DNA of 64,000 nucleotides from Moritella dasanensis ArB 0140 (lineage in GTDB: Bacteria; Pseudomonadota; Gammaproteobacteria; Enterobacterales; Moritellaceae), in contig NZ_AKXQ01000006.1 of the NCBI RefSeq assembly GCF_000276805.1, forward strand, positions 1-64,000, given 5' to 3'. Below, piece by piece: positions 35,944 to 45,036 of the stretch (within the stretch, counting starts at the first letter, position 1; the number at the start of each line of letters is the position of its first letter). The position numbers and the translations under genes are program-made. The notes under the pieces are model-generated. The model searched no databases, had not been told where the DNA came from, and was given only the letters and a program-made list of their open reading frames with translations.

Positions 35944-36864
35944 TTAACTCTTATATACAGCGTGATTTATAAAACGGATAGCATCGACAAAATACTGACT
36001 GTATACGCCTCTCAGCGCATGAGGTACTTGATACACACGGTTGTTTTTAATTGCATTCACCGATTGTAGCGAAGGGTCAGTTAAGACTTGTTGTTTAAAT
36101 TGTTCGGCAGTACTTTCGTTACCATATACCCACGCCGGTATAAACAATACATCCGGATTTAACACGATAATCATTTCTTTAGAAACGGGCACTTGGCCAT
36201 ATTTATCCGTCGCATAATCTTTAATAATATTATCCACATGCGCTTGTTCTAATAAACCATTCCATGACGAGTCTTGACCACTGGATGTTCCCCACGGATT
36301 GTAGTCCATCCCAGTCAGTTTGTGCTTGGCAGGAATAATGTCTGACTTTAAGCGTGCACGCATACGAGCAACAATCTGTTGCGCGGCTTCATTATGATTG
36401 ACGATTTTGCCAACCCGTAAGATTTCAGCCTCGATCTCGTCGATATTTTTCGGTGCCTGTAAACGAAAGACCGTAATGCCAGCGCGCTCTAGCATGCTTA
36501 GCTTAGCCGCATCACTCCAATTAGCGGCGAAGACAATATCTGGGCGATTGGCGATGATCATTTCAATATTCAGCCCCAATAGCGGCACACTTTCAGGTAA
36601 ACGATCAATAATGAGTGAGTAGTTCGGGTTAATAGCGAGGTCGGTTAAGCTCGATAATGCAGTCTCATCAACGAGTTCTAATAATACGGCGTCAGTAAAC
36701 AAGGTTTTTGATGAAATTCGTTGAGGCTGTTCTTCAATGACAATCTCTCGACCTAAACCGTCAGTCACCGTCAATGGATAACGGGTATTCGCCAAAGATG
36801 AAGATGAAATAAAAATAAAAATAATTAACGTGTAAAAAATATGCTTAAAACTAGCCCAAGGCAT
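35944..36864 (-). CDS. btuF: Cobalamin-type periplasmic binding protein
   Basis: The 306-residue protein begins with a hydrophobic export signal (to about residue 25, SSSSLA|N). The class III binding-protein fold follows: PLTVTDGLGREIVIEEQPQRISS, the inter-lobe helix, and LNPDVLFIPAWV. It is first in a three-gene operon behind a cobalamin riboswitch. Sequence alone would allow iron-chelate binding; riboswitch and neighbours favour cobalamin. Confidence 0.85.
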   Translation of the reverse strand: MPWASFKHIFYTLIIFIFISSSSLANTRYPLTVTDGLGREIVIEEQPQRISSKTLFTDAVLLELVDETALSSLTDLAINPNYSLIIDRLPESVPLLGLNIEMIIANRPDIVFAANWSDAAKLSMLERAGITVFRLQAPKNIDEIEAEILRVGKIVNHNEAAQQIVARMRARLKSDIIPAKHKLTGMDYNPWGTSSGQDSSWNGLLEQAHVDNIIKDYATDKYGQVPVSKEMIIVLNPDVLFIPAWVYGNESTAEQFKQQVLTDPSLQSVNAIKNNRVYQVPHALRGVYSQYFVDAIRFINHAVYKS

Positions 36865-36914
36865 GGTAACTCCTGTAAATCGCGTACAAATTAAAACGTT
36901 TTACCTGATTGTAA

Positions 36915-37045
36915 ACCGTGATCTTCGTATCTGACTCAGTGCCGATAACATCATTGCTCATGTCATCGATACCACACAGTGGCGCGCCCGTTACGGATTT
37001 TCACCGTATTCCGAAGATGCTGGGTATTGTACGTGGCTATAGCAA
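36915..37045 (-). promoter_or_regulatory. Cobalamin riboswitch upstream of btuFCD
   Basis: Read on the minus strand: CGGTGAAAATCCG, then ACGGGCGCGCCACTGT, then GAGTCAGATAC. These match the conserved adenosylcobalamin core, including the B12 box. A closing helix pairs 36921-36927 with 37012-37018. It lies about 50 bases upstream of btuF, close enough to mask its translation start. Outer borders are approximate. Confidence 0.88.
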
Positions 37046-37154
37046 GATATTCTACATAAGCACCCTAAAGAAAATACAACGAATTCAACTGTTACCTGTA
37101 AATCACCAGTCATGTTAAGGTAGCGAATTATAATTCCAATTAAACGGTAACGTG

Positions 37155-37688
37155 ATGACATTAAAAGCGTCAGGCAATATAGATGAACTTTGCTATCCTT
37201 TCATCTTTGAAGACAGTCCACTTTGTGACTTTGAGATATTAACGGATGAGTTATGTACTTATACCGGATTAGCGTTATCGCAAGTAACCAACACTGAAGT
37301 ACGAGCATCACTCGAACGTTTACAACCAAAGATTTTTAATTTGAATGGCTCTATTCGTGGTAAATGTGGGATATTTGAAGAAGACATACAAGCGCTTTTA
37401 ACAGACTTTAATTACTTTAAAGCCCAAGTCACTGATGATGCTAAACGCTTTGTACTGCCAAGAGGTACAGGACCAGTGATCCAGCTGCATCAATGTCGTA
37501 GTTTAAGTAAGAAAGTCGTGCGCCAATTAGTACTGGTTGATAAAGCCGGCAAGAAAATACCAGAAACCTTGCCTCGTTTTGCGAATACGTTAACGAATTA
37601 TTACTTCGCGCTAACACGGGTATTAAATCAAGACGCAGGTATCGAAGAACCTGAGTATGTCAGTATTAATTACCCCAAACCAAGCTAG
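37155..37688 (+). CDS. ATP:cob(I)alamin adenosyltransferase, PduO-like
   Basis: The 177-residue cytosolic protein fits the PduO-type corrinoid adenosyltransferase family of Vibrio and Shewanella. The family blocks are LTDELCTYTGLALSQ and RFVLPRGTGPVIQLHQCRSLSKKVVRQLV, followed by LPRFANTLTNYYFALTRVLNQ. It would attach the adenosyl group to cob(I)alamin. The typical N-terminal Gly/Thr-rich ATP loop of classical PduO is not obvious, so this is a divergent branch. It diverges from the riboswitch-controlled importer. A GTG one codon earlier is possible. Confidence 0.75.
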   Translation: MTLKASGNIDELCYPFIFEDSPLCDFEILTDELCTYTGLALSQVTNTEVRASLERLQPKIFNLNGSIRGKCGIFEEDIQALLTDFNYFKAQVTDDAKRFVLPRGTGPVIQLHQCRSLSKKVVRQLVLVDKAGKKIPETLPRFANTLTNYYFALTRVLNQDAGIEEPEYVSINYPKPS

Positions 37689-37711
37689 CTGCATCTGGCT
37701 TTATTCACTGA

Positions 37712-39067
37712 CTACAGCCGTAATATTTTATGATAGCTCGCAACTTCAACATCAAATTGTGTATGCTGACGTAAATGATCCCGCATTGCTTCACTCGCAT
37801 CGGGATCACCGTGCACTAATTGGATCTGAGTGTTTTTAGTCAGCTTTGACGCTTGCAGCCAATTGGTTAAATCAACATAGTCACCATGGCCAGATAAACC
37901 ATGTAATACCTCAACATCGGCTTTTACCTGCAACCATTCGCCATGAATTTTGACACTCTCACAACCTGCCAGCATTTTCGCACCGCGCGTACCGCCACTG
38001 ACATAACCAATAAACAGTATTGTGGTACGGTGATCGCCAATCCGTCGTTTCATGTGGTGAATAATACGTCCCCCCGTGGCCATGCCACTACCAGCAATAA
38101 TAATATGTGGCATGACAATATCATGCAGTAATTTTGATTCTTCCACATCACGCGTGAATTTAACCAAATTGGTCATATCATGGCATTGCGCTCTGTTTAA
38201 CCGGTGCAACTCATCAAACTGGCAGTAAATATCAAACACACTGATCGCCATGGGGCTATCGAGATAAATGGGTAATTTGGGGATACGCTCTTCAGCAATC
38301 AAGGTGGCTAACATATGTTGAATAGCTTCAGTTCTACCCACAGCAAAGCTCGGTATTAATAATACCCCGCCCTTTTTCGCCGTCGCGTTAACTACCTTGG
38401 CTAATTGTTCATACGGGTCCTCATTACCATGCAAGCGATTACCATAGGTAGATTCAAGCATTAATAAATCAAGATCAGGTAAAGGTTTAGGTGGATACAT
38501 GATGACGTCATTCGGTTGACCTACATCACCAGAGAAGCCGACACGTTTACCTTCGGCCTGCAAAATAGCACTCGCGGCCCCTAAAATATGACCTGCTGTT
38601 TGCAATGTCACGGTAATATCGCCAATGGTAAAAGCCTTGTCGAACGACACAGCTTTGAAGAGTACCAAGCTTGCCTCTGCTGCCGCCTTGTCATACAAGG
38701 GTTCTGGTTTACCATGTTTACTGATTTTATATTTATTAAAATAACGCGCGTCTTCTTCTTGGATCTTACCGCTATCGGGCAACAGAATACCGCATAAACT
38801 AATCGTCGCAGCATGTGCATAGATAGGGCCTCGGTAACCTTGTTTATATAACGCTGGAATAAAGCCTGAATGATCTAAATGAGCGTGAGTAAGGACGATA
38901 GCATCGAGGGATTGAATATCTAACGGTAGTGGTTCACGATTACGCTCTCGCAACCATTTGTAGCCCTGATACAAACCACAGTCGACTAAAATTTTAGTAT
39001 TACCAGATTCCACAAAGTACTTTGAACCAGTCACCGTTTCAGTGCCACCGAGAAAGGTAATATTCAT
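37712..39067 (-). CDS. Beta-CASP metallo-beta-lactamase RNA exonuclease-like protein
   Basis: The 451-residue protein starts MNITFLGGTETVTGSKYFVE. It has the zinc motif THAHLDHSG (about residues 58-66) and LGAASAILQAEGKRVGFSGDVG. The beta-CASP/RMMBL tail has LIPSFAVGRTEAIQHML, IIAGSGMATGGRIIHHMKRR and HGLSGHGDY. This is the architecture of CPSF73/YsgA-type RNA-processing nucleases. Substrate in this organism is unknown. It converges on the adenosyltransferase gene with only 23 bases between. Confidence 0.92.
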   Translation of the reverse strand: MNITFLGGTETVTGSKYFVESGNTKILVDCGLYQGYKWLRERNREPLPLDIQSLDAIVLTHAHLDHSGFIPALYKQGYRGPIYAHAATISLCGILLPDSGKIQEEDARYFNKYKISKHGKPEPLYDKAAAEASLVLFKAVSFDKAFTIGDITVTLQTAGHILGAASAILQAEGKRVGFSGDVGQPNDVIMYPPKPLPDLDLLMLESTYGNRLHGNEDPYEQLAKVVNATAKKGGVLLIPSFAVGRTEAIQHMLATLIAEERIPKLPIYLDSPMAISVFDIYCQFDELHRLNRAQCHDMTNLVKFTRDVEESKLLHDIVMPHIIIAGSGMATGGRIIHHMKRRIGDHRTTILFIGYVSGGTRGAKMLAGCESVKIHGEWLQVKADVEVLHGLSGHGDYVDLTNWLQASKLTKNTQIQLVHGDPDASEAMRDHLRQHTQFDVEVASYHKILRL

Positions 39068-39265
39068 CGTTTACGCTCCTACTTAATATGATCGTCAATA
39101 ACCACCAAAGCCTGATGATTATTTGTTGGCAATACTAAATTAAGATTAGAAGATAAAACCACAAGATCCATAACAGTATTCAACAAATGTAATTATACTT
39201 TTATAATCATGTTAAGTCCTTACTAGAAAAATCCTTTAAGGCCCAAGCTATGTATAATCCTGAGT

Positions 39266-40933
39266 TCAGACGCCAACGCTCAGTTTATTGAGAGCCTGAT
39301 GAAACAATTCATGTGTACAACGTTTTTCCTCGGAGGTGGGTCGGTTATCATTTTCGTAAATCCAATCACAAGATTTAAGAATCGATTCACGCTCATGAAT
39401 ACTCGTTTCTGTCCGTGATTCGGACGGTGTCGCCAGTGCCGTTAATTCAATAATTAAACGACAATTATTATAATTAAACGGGACGCGCTGAAAGGCTTTA
39501 TACGCATATTTTATGGCCAGGTTACCAGCATTATCTTGTCGCTGCTCTTGTGCTTTATCTGTCAGTTCTTTTCCCTCTTGCAAACGTTGTTGAGTTTCAT
39601 TCTTAGCCCCCTCTAGCATCTTAATTTGACTTAACATTAAAATATCATCATTGGTGTTTTTACACAGCGCTTGCGCGCGTTCAACCGATTCCTCATATAA
39701 CTCAGGGACACCACATAATCCATATAAGCGAACAATGTTTAACTCAGTATAAAAATCAACGGCCTGATTTTTGATAGCTTTAATTTGATGTATAACAATC
39801 AAGGCATTCTTAATATCACCATGAATATATGCCAAAATTCCAAGCCCAACTAACAAGCTAAATTCAGCAACACAGTTCCCTTTGGCGAGCACACTATACC
39901 CGTGAATTTTATATTGTGCCTGACTGATCAATTCAGCCTGTTCTTGACTCGAATCTGTGTATAAACTTGCCAATAATAGCGAGACATAGGTATTCATTGC
40001 AATACCATCACTATAGCGACTGGTATCTTCTACTTTGGTAATAAAACGCTGGAATCCTGTAGCAGCCTTACCGTGTTGTTGCAGTGCAGTATATAAATTA
40101 GCGAGGATTAACTCACGATGAGGATTAGCAGGATTAATTTTGTGCACTGCATCAAACTCACGGATAGCATCCGGTAAGTTATCTCTTACCAGCATGCATT
40201 TAGCAAGGTTTTGTCGTGCGACTGGTTGCCTGGGGTGTTTGGTTAATATCTTATTAAAAATATCTTCCGCTTTATCTAAATCCCCTAACGATTGATAGGT
40301 TTGGCCTAAACCGATTTCAGACCAAATACAATTACTTTCTTCACACGATTTCCGATAAAATAATAATGCCTCATCGTGGCGTTTTAACCGTAATAAACAA
40401 TCACCATAAATACGATTGATATATGTCATATACTGGGGATGGGTACTACGGAACTGCTCACATAATACTAACACTTGTTGATATTCTTGATGATCCATGC
40501 CAGATAGCAAGGGTGCGATGACTTTTTTACGCGCTAACACAACTTCAATACGATGAATAAATTCTTTTGCGCAAAAAGGTTTAAGTAAATAATCATCAGG
40601 TTCTAATTCAATAAAATACGTCACAACAGAAAGTGAACTGTCGCCTGTCACACAAATAAACACAGTATCGAATGCAATTAACTTACGCTGTTTTGCTTCA
40701 TCAAAAATAAGGGCACCATCAATGTGGTGATTCATGTTGTAGTCACAGATGACTACATCATAACGATGTTGAGATAATAAACGAATGGATTTTAAACTGT
40801 CCGTGGTGCTATCAATAAATTCATTTGCAACACCCGCACCATTTAAGATCCAGCGTATTAAAGAGATCGCGACGACTGAATCATCAATCACTAAAAATCG
40901 TTTTTTATTAATCACGTTACACTCCAATTCCAT
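39266..40933 (-). CDS. Receiver-domain protein with TPR repeats
   Basis: The 555-residue protein (from ATG 40933) has an N-terminal CheY-like receiver (about 5-130): FLVIDDS acidic pair, phosphoacceptor Asp in VICDYNMN, and LLKPF lysine. About six TPR-like helical pairs then span 150-400 (SEIGLGQTYQSLGDLDKAEDIFNKIL, ARQNLAKCMLVRDNLPDAIREF). There is no DNA-binding or enzymatic output domain, as in VieB. It probably works by protein binding. Starts at 40942, or GTG 40915 with GGAG six bases upstream, are also possible; the open frame to 41134 lacks conserved sequence. An ompA-like gene is upstream, separated by a terminator. Confidence 0.85.
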   Translation of the reverse strand: MELECNVINKKRFLVIDDSVVAISLIRWILNGAGVANEFIDSTTDSLKSIRLLSQHRYDVVICDYNMNHHIDGALIFDEAKQRKLIAFDTVFICVTGDSSLSVVTYFIELEPDDYLLKPFCAKEFIHRIEVVLARKKVIAPLLSGMDHQEYQQVLVLCEQFRSTHPQYMTYINRIYGDCLLRLKRHDEALLFYRKSCEESNCIWSEIGLGQTYQSLGDLDKAEDIFNKILTKHPRQPVARQNLAKCMLVRDNLPDAIREFDAVHKINPANPHRELILANLYTALQQHGKAATGFQRFITKVEDTSRYSDGIAMNTYVSLLLASLYTDSSQEQAELISQAQYKIHGYSVLAKGNCVAEFSLLVGLGILAYIHGDIKNALIVIHQIKAIKNQAVDFYTELNIVRLYGLCGVPELYEESVERAQALCKNTNDDILMLSQIKMLEGAKNETQQRLQEGKELTDKAQEQRQDNAGNLAIKYAYKAFQRVPFNYNNCRLIIELTALATPSESRTETSIHERESILKSCDWIYENDNRPTSEEKRCTHELFHQALNKLSVGV

Positions 40934-41094
40934 CTGAAACATATCCCTTATTAAATATAGAGGAGAGGTTGTCATCTGCCAGAAATAAAGCTTAATATTA
41001 TGATAATTATAGTGTTTAAAACACCATGATATCGCTAACAGCGAATAAAATGTCAACCTTATGTGATCTTGAGGTGAAGTACCGCTGAACAAAT

Positions 41095-41120
41095 AAAAAA
41101 GCCAGCTTTCGCTGGCTTTT
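41095..41120 (-). terminator. Terminator of the ompA-like gene
   Basis: A ten-bp stem (41097-41106 with 41111-41120), TTTC loop, and T6 in the minus direction. Confidence 0.9.
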
Positions 41121-41174
41121 ATGTTAAACACCATGATTCACTCTAACAAAGCACGGTTAAATTAATCTTATATG

Positions 41175-42278
41175 TTATTTATAATTTATTTCAGCAATGA
41201 CTCGACGATTTTCTAAACGTCCTTCTTTAGTATCATTACTCGCAATTGGTTGCTCTTCTCCATAACCTACAGCAGTAACACGCGTCGCTTCAATAGCATA
41301 TTCACTCACGATAGTATCGCGAACCGCATCAGCACGACGTTGTGATAATGTCTTATTGTAAGCTGCATCACCGCTACTATCGGAATGTCCTGCAATTTCA
41401 ACATTAGCATTTGCAAATTGCGTCATCAAATCGGCAACGGCTTTAATTTCCGGCTTTGCACTTTCTGGAATTTCTGCCGAATTATTTGCAAATTTAACTT
41501 CTAACTTAATCGATTCAGGTTGTTCCATGGCAACGACTATCGCACAACCATTTTCATCTAAGTTATCCAGTGATGGACTATCTGGGCATTGATCCAAATA
41601 ATCTGGGATACCATCACCATCACGGTCTAATGCACAGCCTTTATCATCGACATAAACACCACTTGGTGTCTCTGGACATTGGTCTATGTCATCGAGAATG
41701 GCATCACCGTCACCATCAAGTAGCGCCACAGCAGCGACTGGAGCAGGTTTATTCTCGCCACCAAAGGCATAACTGACACCGACAGTGACTAATGAATCCC
41801 AGCGTTCATCATCTAAACTATTGATAATTTTAGCCTGTAAACGCGCAGACCATTTTTCATTAAAATGATAACGACTACCTAAACCAAGATTAAGCTGGGT
41901 CTCTTTGGTATCAGCAGATCCTGAATCAAATGTACCATGACCGACACCAGCATTTAAAAACGGCTGCCAATTACCTAGTTCAGGGGTGTAATAGAGTCCA
42001 TCAAGGGTGTATTGATCGTTGTCTATGTCAACATTTCCAACTTTAGCGTCAGGGTTACTATAGAGGTAACTAATCTCTGCACCAAACTTAGGGCTAATGA
42101 CATACTCGCCACCTATCACCAACGCCTCACTATCATCAACACCCAGTTCTGATCCAAACATATGATAACCAACAGCAGGGTTTAAATAGGTTTTACCTTC
42201 CGTTTCAGCAAGTGCTGGTTGCGCAGAGGCAATCATTGCACACATAATTAAACTTAACTTTCCTTTGATATCTTTCAT
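41175..42278 (-). CDS. OmpA-family outer-membrane protein with TSP3-type calcium repeats
   Basis: From the ATG at 42278 (AAGGAG upstream) it has 367 residues with a signal peptide ending QPALA|E. An eight-stranded barrel (about 25-170) is followed by two thrombospondin type 3 motifs, DGDGDAILDDIDQCP and DRDGDGIPDYLDQCP. The peptidoglycan-binding OmpA domain (260-367) has NVEIAGHSDSSGDAAYNKTLSQRRA. This is the OprF-like layout. It tethers the outer membrane to the cell wall. Confidence 0.95.
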   Translation of the reverse strand: MKDIKGKLSLIMCAMIASAQPALAETEGKTYLNPAVGYHMFGSELGVDDSEALVIGGEYVISPKFGAEISYLYSNPDAKVGNVDIDNDQYTLDGLYYTPELGNWQPFLNAGVGHGTFDSGSADTKETQLNLGLGSRYHFNEKWSARLQAKIINSLDDERWDSLVTVGVSYAFGGENKPAPVAAVALLDGDGDAILDDIDQCPETPSGVYVDDKGCALDRDGDGIPDYLDQCPDSPSLDNLDENGCAIVVAMEQPESIKLEVKFANNSAEIPESAKPEIKAVADLMTQFANANVEIAGHSDSSGDAAYNKTLSQRRADAVRDTIVSEYAIEATRVTAVGYGEEQPIASNDTKEGRLENRRVIAEINYK

Positions 42279-42557
42279 CAATCATCTCCTTGTTTTTTAA
42301 CAAGAGTAGCTGATTAATATTGAAAATGCCTGGTTTGATTAATGATATTGTAACTATACTTATAAACGGAATCAGAATGCCCGACTAAAAGATGGCCGAT
42401 GACTAACCCAAGCAGTTAACCAGTACACCGTAGGTCACATCAGCATTTAAACACTACTCCTAAATGCATATTTTAATATTTATGTGAATACATCCCCCTA
42501 AACGCATATTAATATATGTATAATAAATGTCTAATTTTAAGCTTTTTATATTAAAAG

Positions 42558-42782
42558 ATGAGATATATGATTAGAAAATACTGTAAATTTTCAATAAACA
42601 ACCAAAAAACACATAAACTGCACATTGCACTATTGTTGTTTATTTTCATTTATTCAACCTATGAACTACTAGAAAATCATGATCTTATCTTTACTCTCGG
42701 TTTTGTTATTATCATTCCATCATTAATATTACTGGCTAAATCATCGGAATATGCAAGAAAATACTATCCTTCAAACCGTTAG
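42558..42782 (+). CDS. Small two-helix membrane protein, unknown
   Basis: The 74-residue reading frame has a basic N-terminus (RYMIRKYCKF) and two hydrophobic stretches (about 23-37 and 46-61), then a basic tail. ATGAG and AAAAGATG near the start give only weak ribosome-binding support. It lies alone between divergent ompA and a terminator. No family recognised; it may not be expressed. Confidence 0.4.
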   Translation: MRYMIRKYCKFSINNQKTHKLHIALLLFIFIYSTYELLENHDLIFTLGFVIIIPSLILLAKSSEYARKYYPSNR

Positions 42783-42797
42783 CAATATACGCACAAT

Positions 42798-42846
42798 AAA
42801 AAAGGCAAGAGTATCACCTTCTTAACGGTGTTCCCCTTGCCTTTCA
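42798..42846. terminator. Terminator between the small ORF and glgB
   Basis: The stem 42801-42809 with 42836-42844 has an inner CACC/GGTG helix. A-rich on the left, so it ends minus-strand malPQ-glgB transcripts and may also stop the small plus-strand gene. Confidence 0.8.
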
Positions 42847-42932
42847 ATTTCATCTGTTACTATTTTATGACGATTATTTTACTGCTGTATGCGTAGCATA
42901 TGCATCGTAACTCAAGTCGTTGCCGTTCTGTT

Positions 42933-44897
42933 TTAGCTCGCTGGCAGCCAACGATAAAATACCGTCGATAGCGGTGGTAGCGTTAATCGCACTGAATCAT
43001 TAAGTCCCTGACTCTGTACTTTCTCACTATCTGCGCTGCTAACAAGTGGATAATTACTGCCTGCGTAACAGGCCGCATCAGTGTTTAATAACAGCTCATA
43101 ACGACCGGCATTCGGGATCCCGAGGCGGAAATTATCTCTTGGTATCGGCGTGAAGTTACTGATCACCAAGATACGTTCGCCATTGTCACTAATACGTTCA
43201 TGCGCGAGTACACTTTCAGATTTATTGTCTTGTAAGCGCCATTCAAAACCAGCAGGATCACAATCAAGTTGATACAAGGCAGCTTGTGCCTGATAAAGTT
43301 GATTTAAATCTGCCGTTAAACGCTGAACACCGGCATTATTGGGATTAGCCAATACTCCCCAATCAAGCTGGGCATCATGGTTCCACTCGGCTAACTGGCC
43401 TAATTCAGCGCCCATAAAGTTGAGTTTTTTACCCGGTTGACCGTACATATAACCGGTATAAGCCCGTAAATTAGCAAACTTCTGCCATTCATCACCCGGC
43501 ATTTTTCCCAACAAAGAACCTTTACCATACACAACTTCATCATGCGACAAAGCCAACACATAGTTTTCACTAAATGCATAAACTAACGGGAACGTGATGG
43601 TATCGTGATGGTATTGACGGTTAATAGGTTCTTCTTGCATATAGCTCAAGCTATCGTGCATCCAGCCCATATTCCATTTAAAGCCAAACCCTAATCCGCC
43701 CAAGAAAGTCGGCTTAGAGACTCCCGGATAGGCTGTAGATTCTTCTGCAATCGTCATGGCATTAGGAAAGTGGGTATACACTTCTTCATTCATCCACTTC
43801 AATACCTTAATGGTATCGTAGTTGTGATTACCACCATCGCAATTCGGGATCCACTCGCCATCATTACGCGAATAATCCAGATACAACATAGACGCCACCG
43901 CATCCACGCGAATACCATCCACATGAAATTGCTCTAACCAATACAAGCTATTCGATACTAAAAAGCGTTGTACATGGTCACGGCCACAATCATAAATATA
44001 ACTGTGCCAGTCTTGATGCCAACCGCGTTTAGGATCCGGATCATTAAATAATGGCGTGCCATCGAAATTAGTTAAACCGTGGTCATCTTCAGGAAAATGC
44101 GCTGGCACCCAATCGATAATAACGCCGATGCCGGCTTGGTGGCACTGGTCGACAAAAAATTTAAAGTCATCAGGGTGACCAAACCGACTGGTCGGTGCAA
44201 ACATGCCTATCGGTTGATAACCCCAAGAACCATAGAACGGATGCTCTGAAATCGGCATCAATTCGACATGGGTGTAATGCATTTTTTGTAAGTACGGGAT
44301 CAGCTTTGCGGCCAATTCTCGGTATGTTAAGAACTCACCCTCGTCATTACGTAACCACGAACCAACATGCAATTCATAAAATGACAGCGCTTGCTCATGC
44401 TTAGCTGTTACAGGGCGTTGTTGCCATGCTTCATCTTGCCATTGATAGCTGTCTTGCTGATATACCAAGGATGCAAACGAAGGGTACTGCTCTGCATGTG
44501 CCCCCCATGGATCGGTTTTATGTGGCAAGCTCTTACCATTGCTATCAACAATGGCAAACTTATAACGCTCACCAACTTTTAAGTCTGTAATGAATACACC
44601 CCACAAGCCCGCATCTAATTGACGCAAAGCATGATCGTTGGTATTCCAGTCATTAAAATCACCAATAACACTGACTTTACTCGCGTGCGGTGCAAATACT
44701 AAAAAGCGTACACCGGATATACGCGAGCCGTCATGCATGAAGCTAACACACTGCGCCCCCATCTCTTTATGCATGAGTTTTGGGGTATGCAAGGTTTCCA
44801 TGCTTGGCATTAAATCGGGGTATTGCTCAAGATTGTGGATCACGGCCACATTAGCCTTCGCCACGACACTGCGAACGGCTTTTGAAGATGCCTGCAT
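42933..44897 (-). CDS. glgB: 1,4-alpha-glucan branching enzyme
   Basis: From ATG 44897 (AAGGA eight bases upstream) the protein is 654 residues; an upstream ATG (44942) adds 15 with no homology. It has a CBM48 domain (about 50-150, [11 protein letters not shown]), then a GH13 barrel. Catalytic residues lie in GIRVDAVAS (nucleophile Asp), TIAEEST (Glu) and LSHDEVVYG (Asp). It makes alpha-1,6 branches in glycogen. It is last of malP-malQ-glgB, 140 bases after malQ. No glgA, glgC or glgX is in the window. Confidence 0.96.
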   Translation of the reverse strand: MQASSKAVRSVVAKANVAVIHNLEQYPDLMPSMETLHTPKLMHKEMGAQCVSFMHDGSRISGVRFLVFAPHASKVSVIGDFNDWNTNDHALRQLDAGLWGVFITDLKVGERYKFAIVDSNGKSLPHKTDPWGAHAEQYPSFASLVYQQDSYQWQDEAWQQRPVTAKHEQALSFYELHVGSWLRNDEGEFLTYRELAAKLIPYLQKMHYTHVELMPISEHPFYGSWGYQPIGMFAPTSRFGHPDDFKFFVDQCHQAGIGVIIDWVPAHFPEDDHGLTNFDGTPLFNDPDPKRGWHQDWHSYIYDCGRDHVQRFLVSNSLYWLEQFHVDGIRVDAVASMLYLDYSRNDGEWIPNCDGGNHNYDTIKVLKWMNEEVYTHFPNAMTIAEESTAYPGVSKPTFLGGLGFGFKWNMGWMHDSLSYMQEEPINRQYHHDTITFPLVYAFSENYVLALSHDEVVYGKGSLLGKMPGDEWQKFANLRAYTGYMYGQPGKKLNFMGAELGQLAEWNHDAQLDWGVLANPNNAGVQRLTADLNQLYQAQAALYQLDCDPAGFEWRLQDNKSESVLAHERISDNGERILVISNFTPIPRDNFRLGIPNAGRYELLLNTDAACYAGSNYPLVSSADSEKVQSQGLNDSVRLTLPPLSTVFYRWLPAS

Positions 44898-45036
44898 TGA
44901 AATATCCTTCTTCTCATTAAAGCAAAAAAAGGAGACTGGCAAACCAGACTCCTTGTTTAATTTAAACTGATACGAGTTAATTTAAACTTATACTATGTAC
45001 ATAGTTATGTTCTTAACTTATCACAAACCAAACCTA

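Noticed and set aside
42282-42557. Possible small RNA gene upstream of the ompA-like gene
   Set aside because: No terminator hairpin or promoter pair could be supported in this AT-rich gap.
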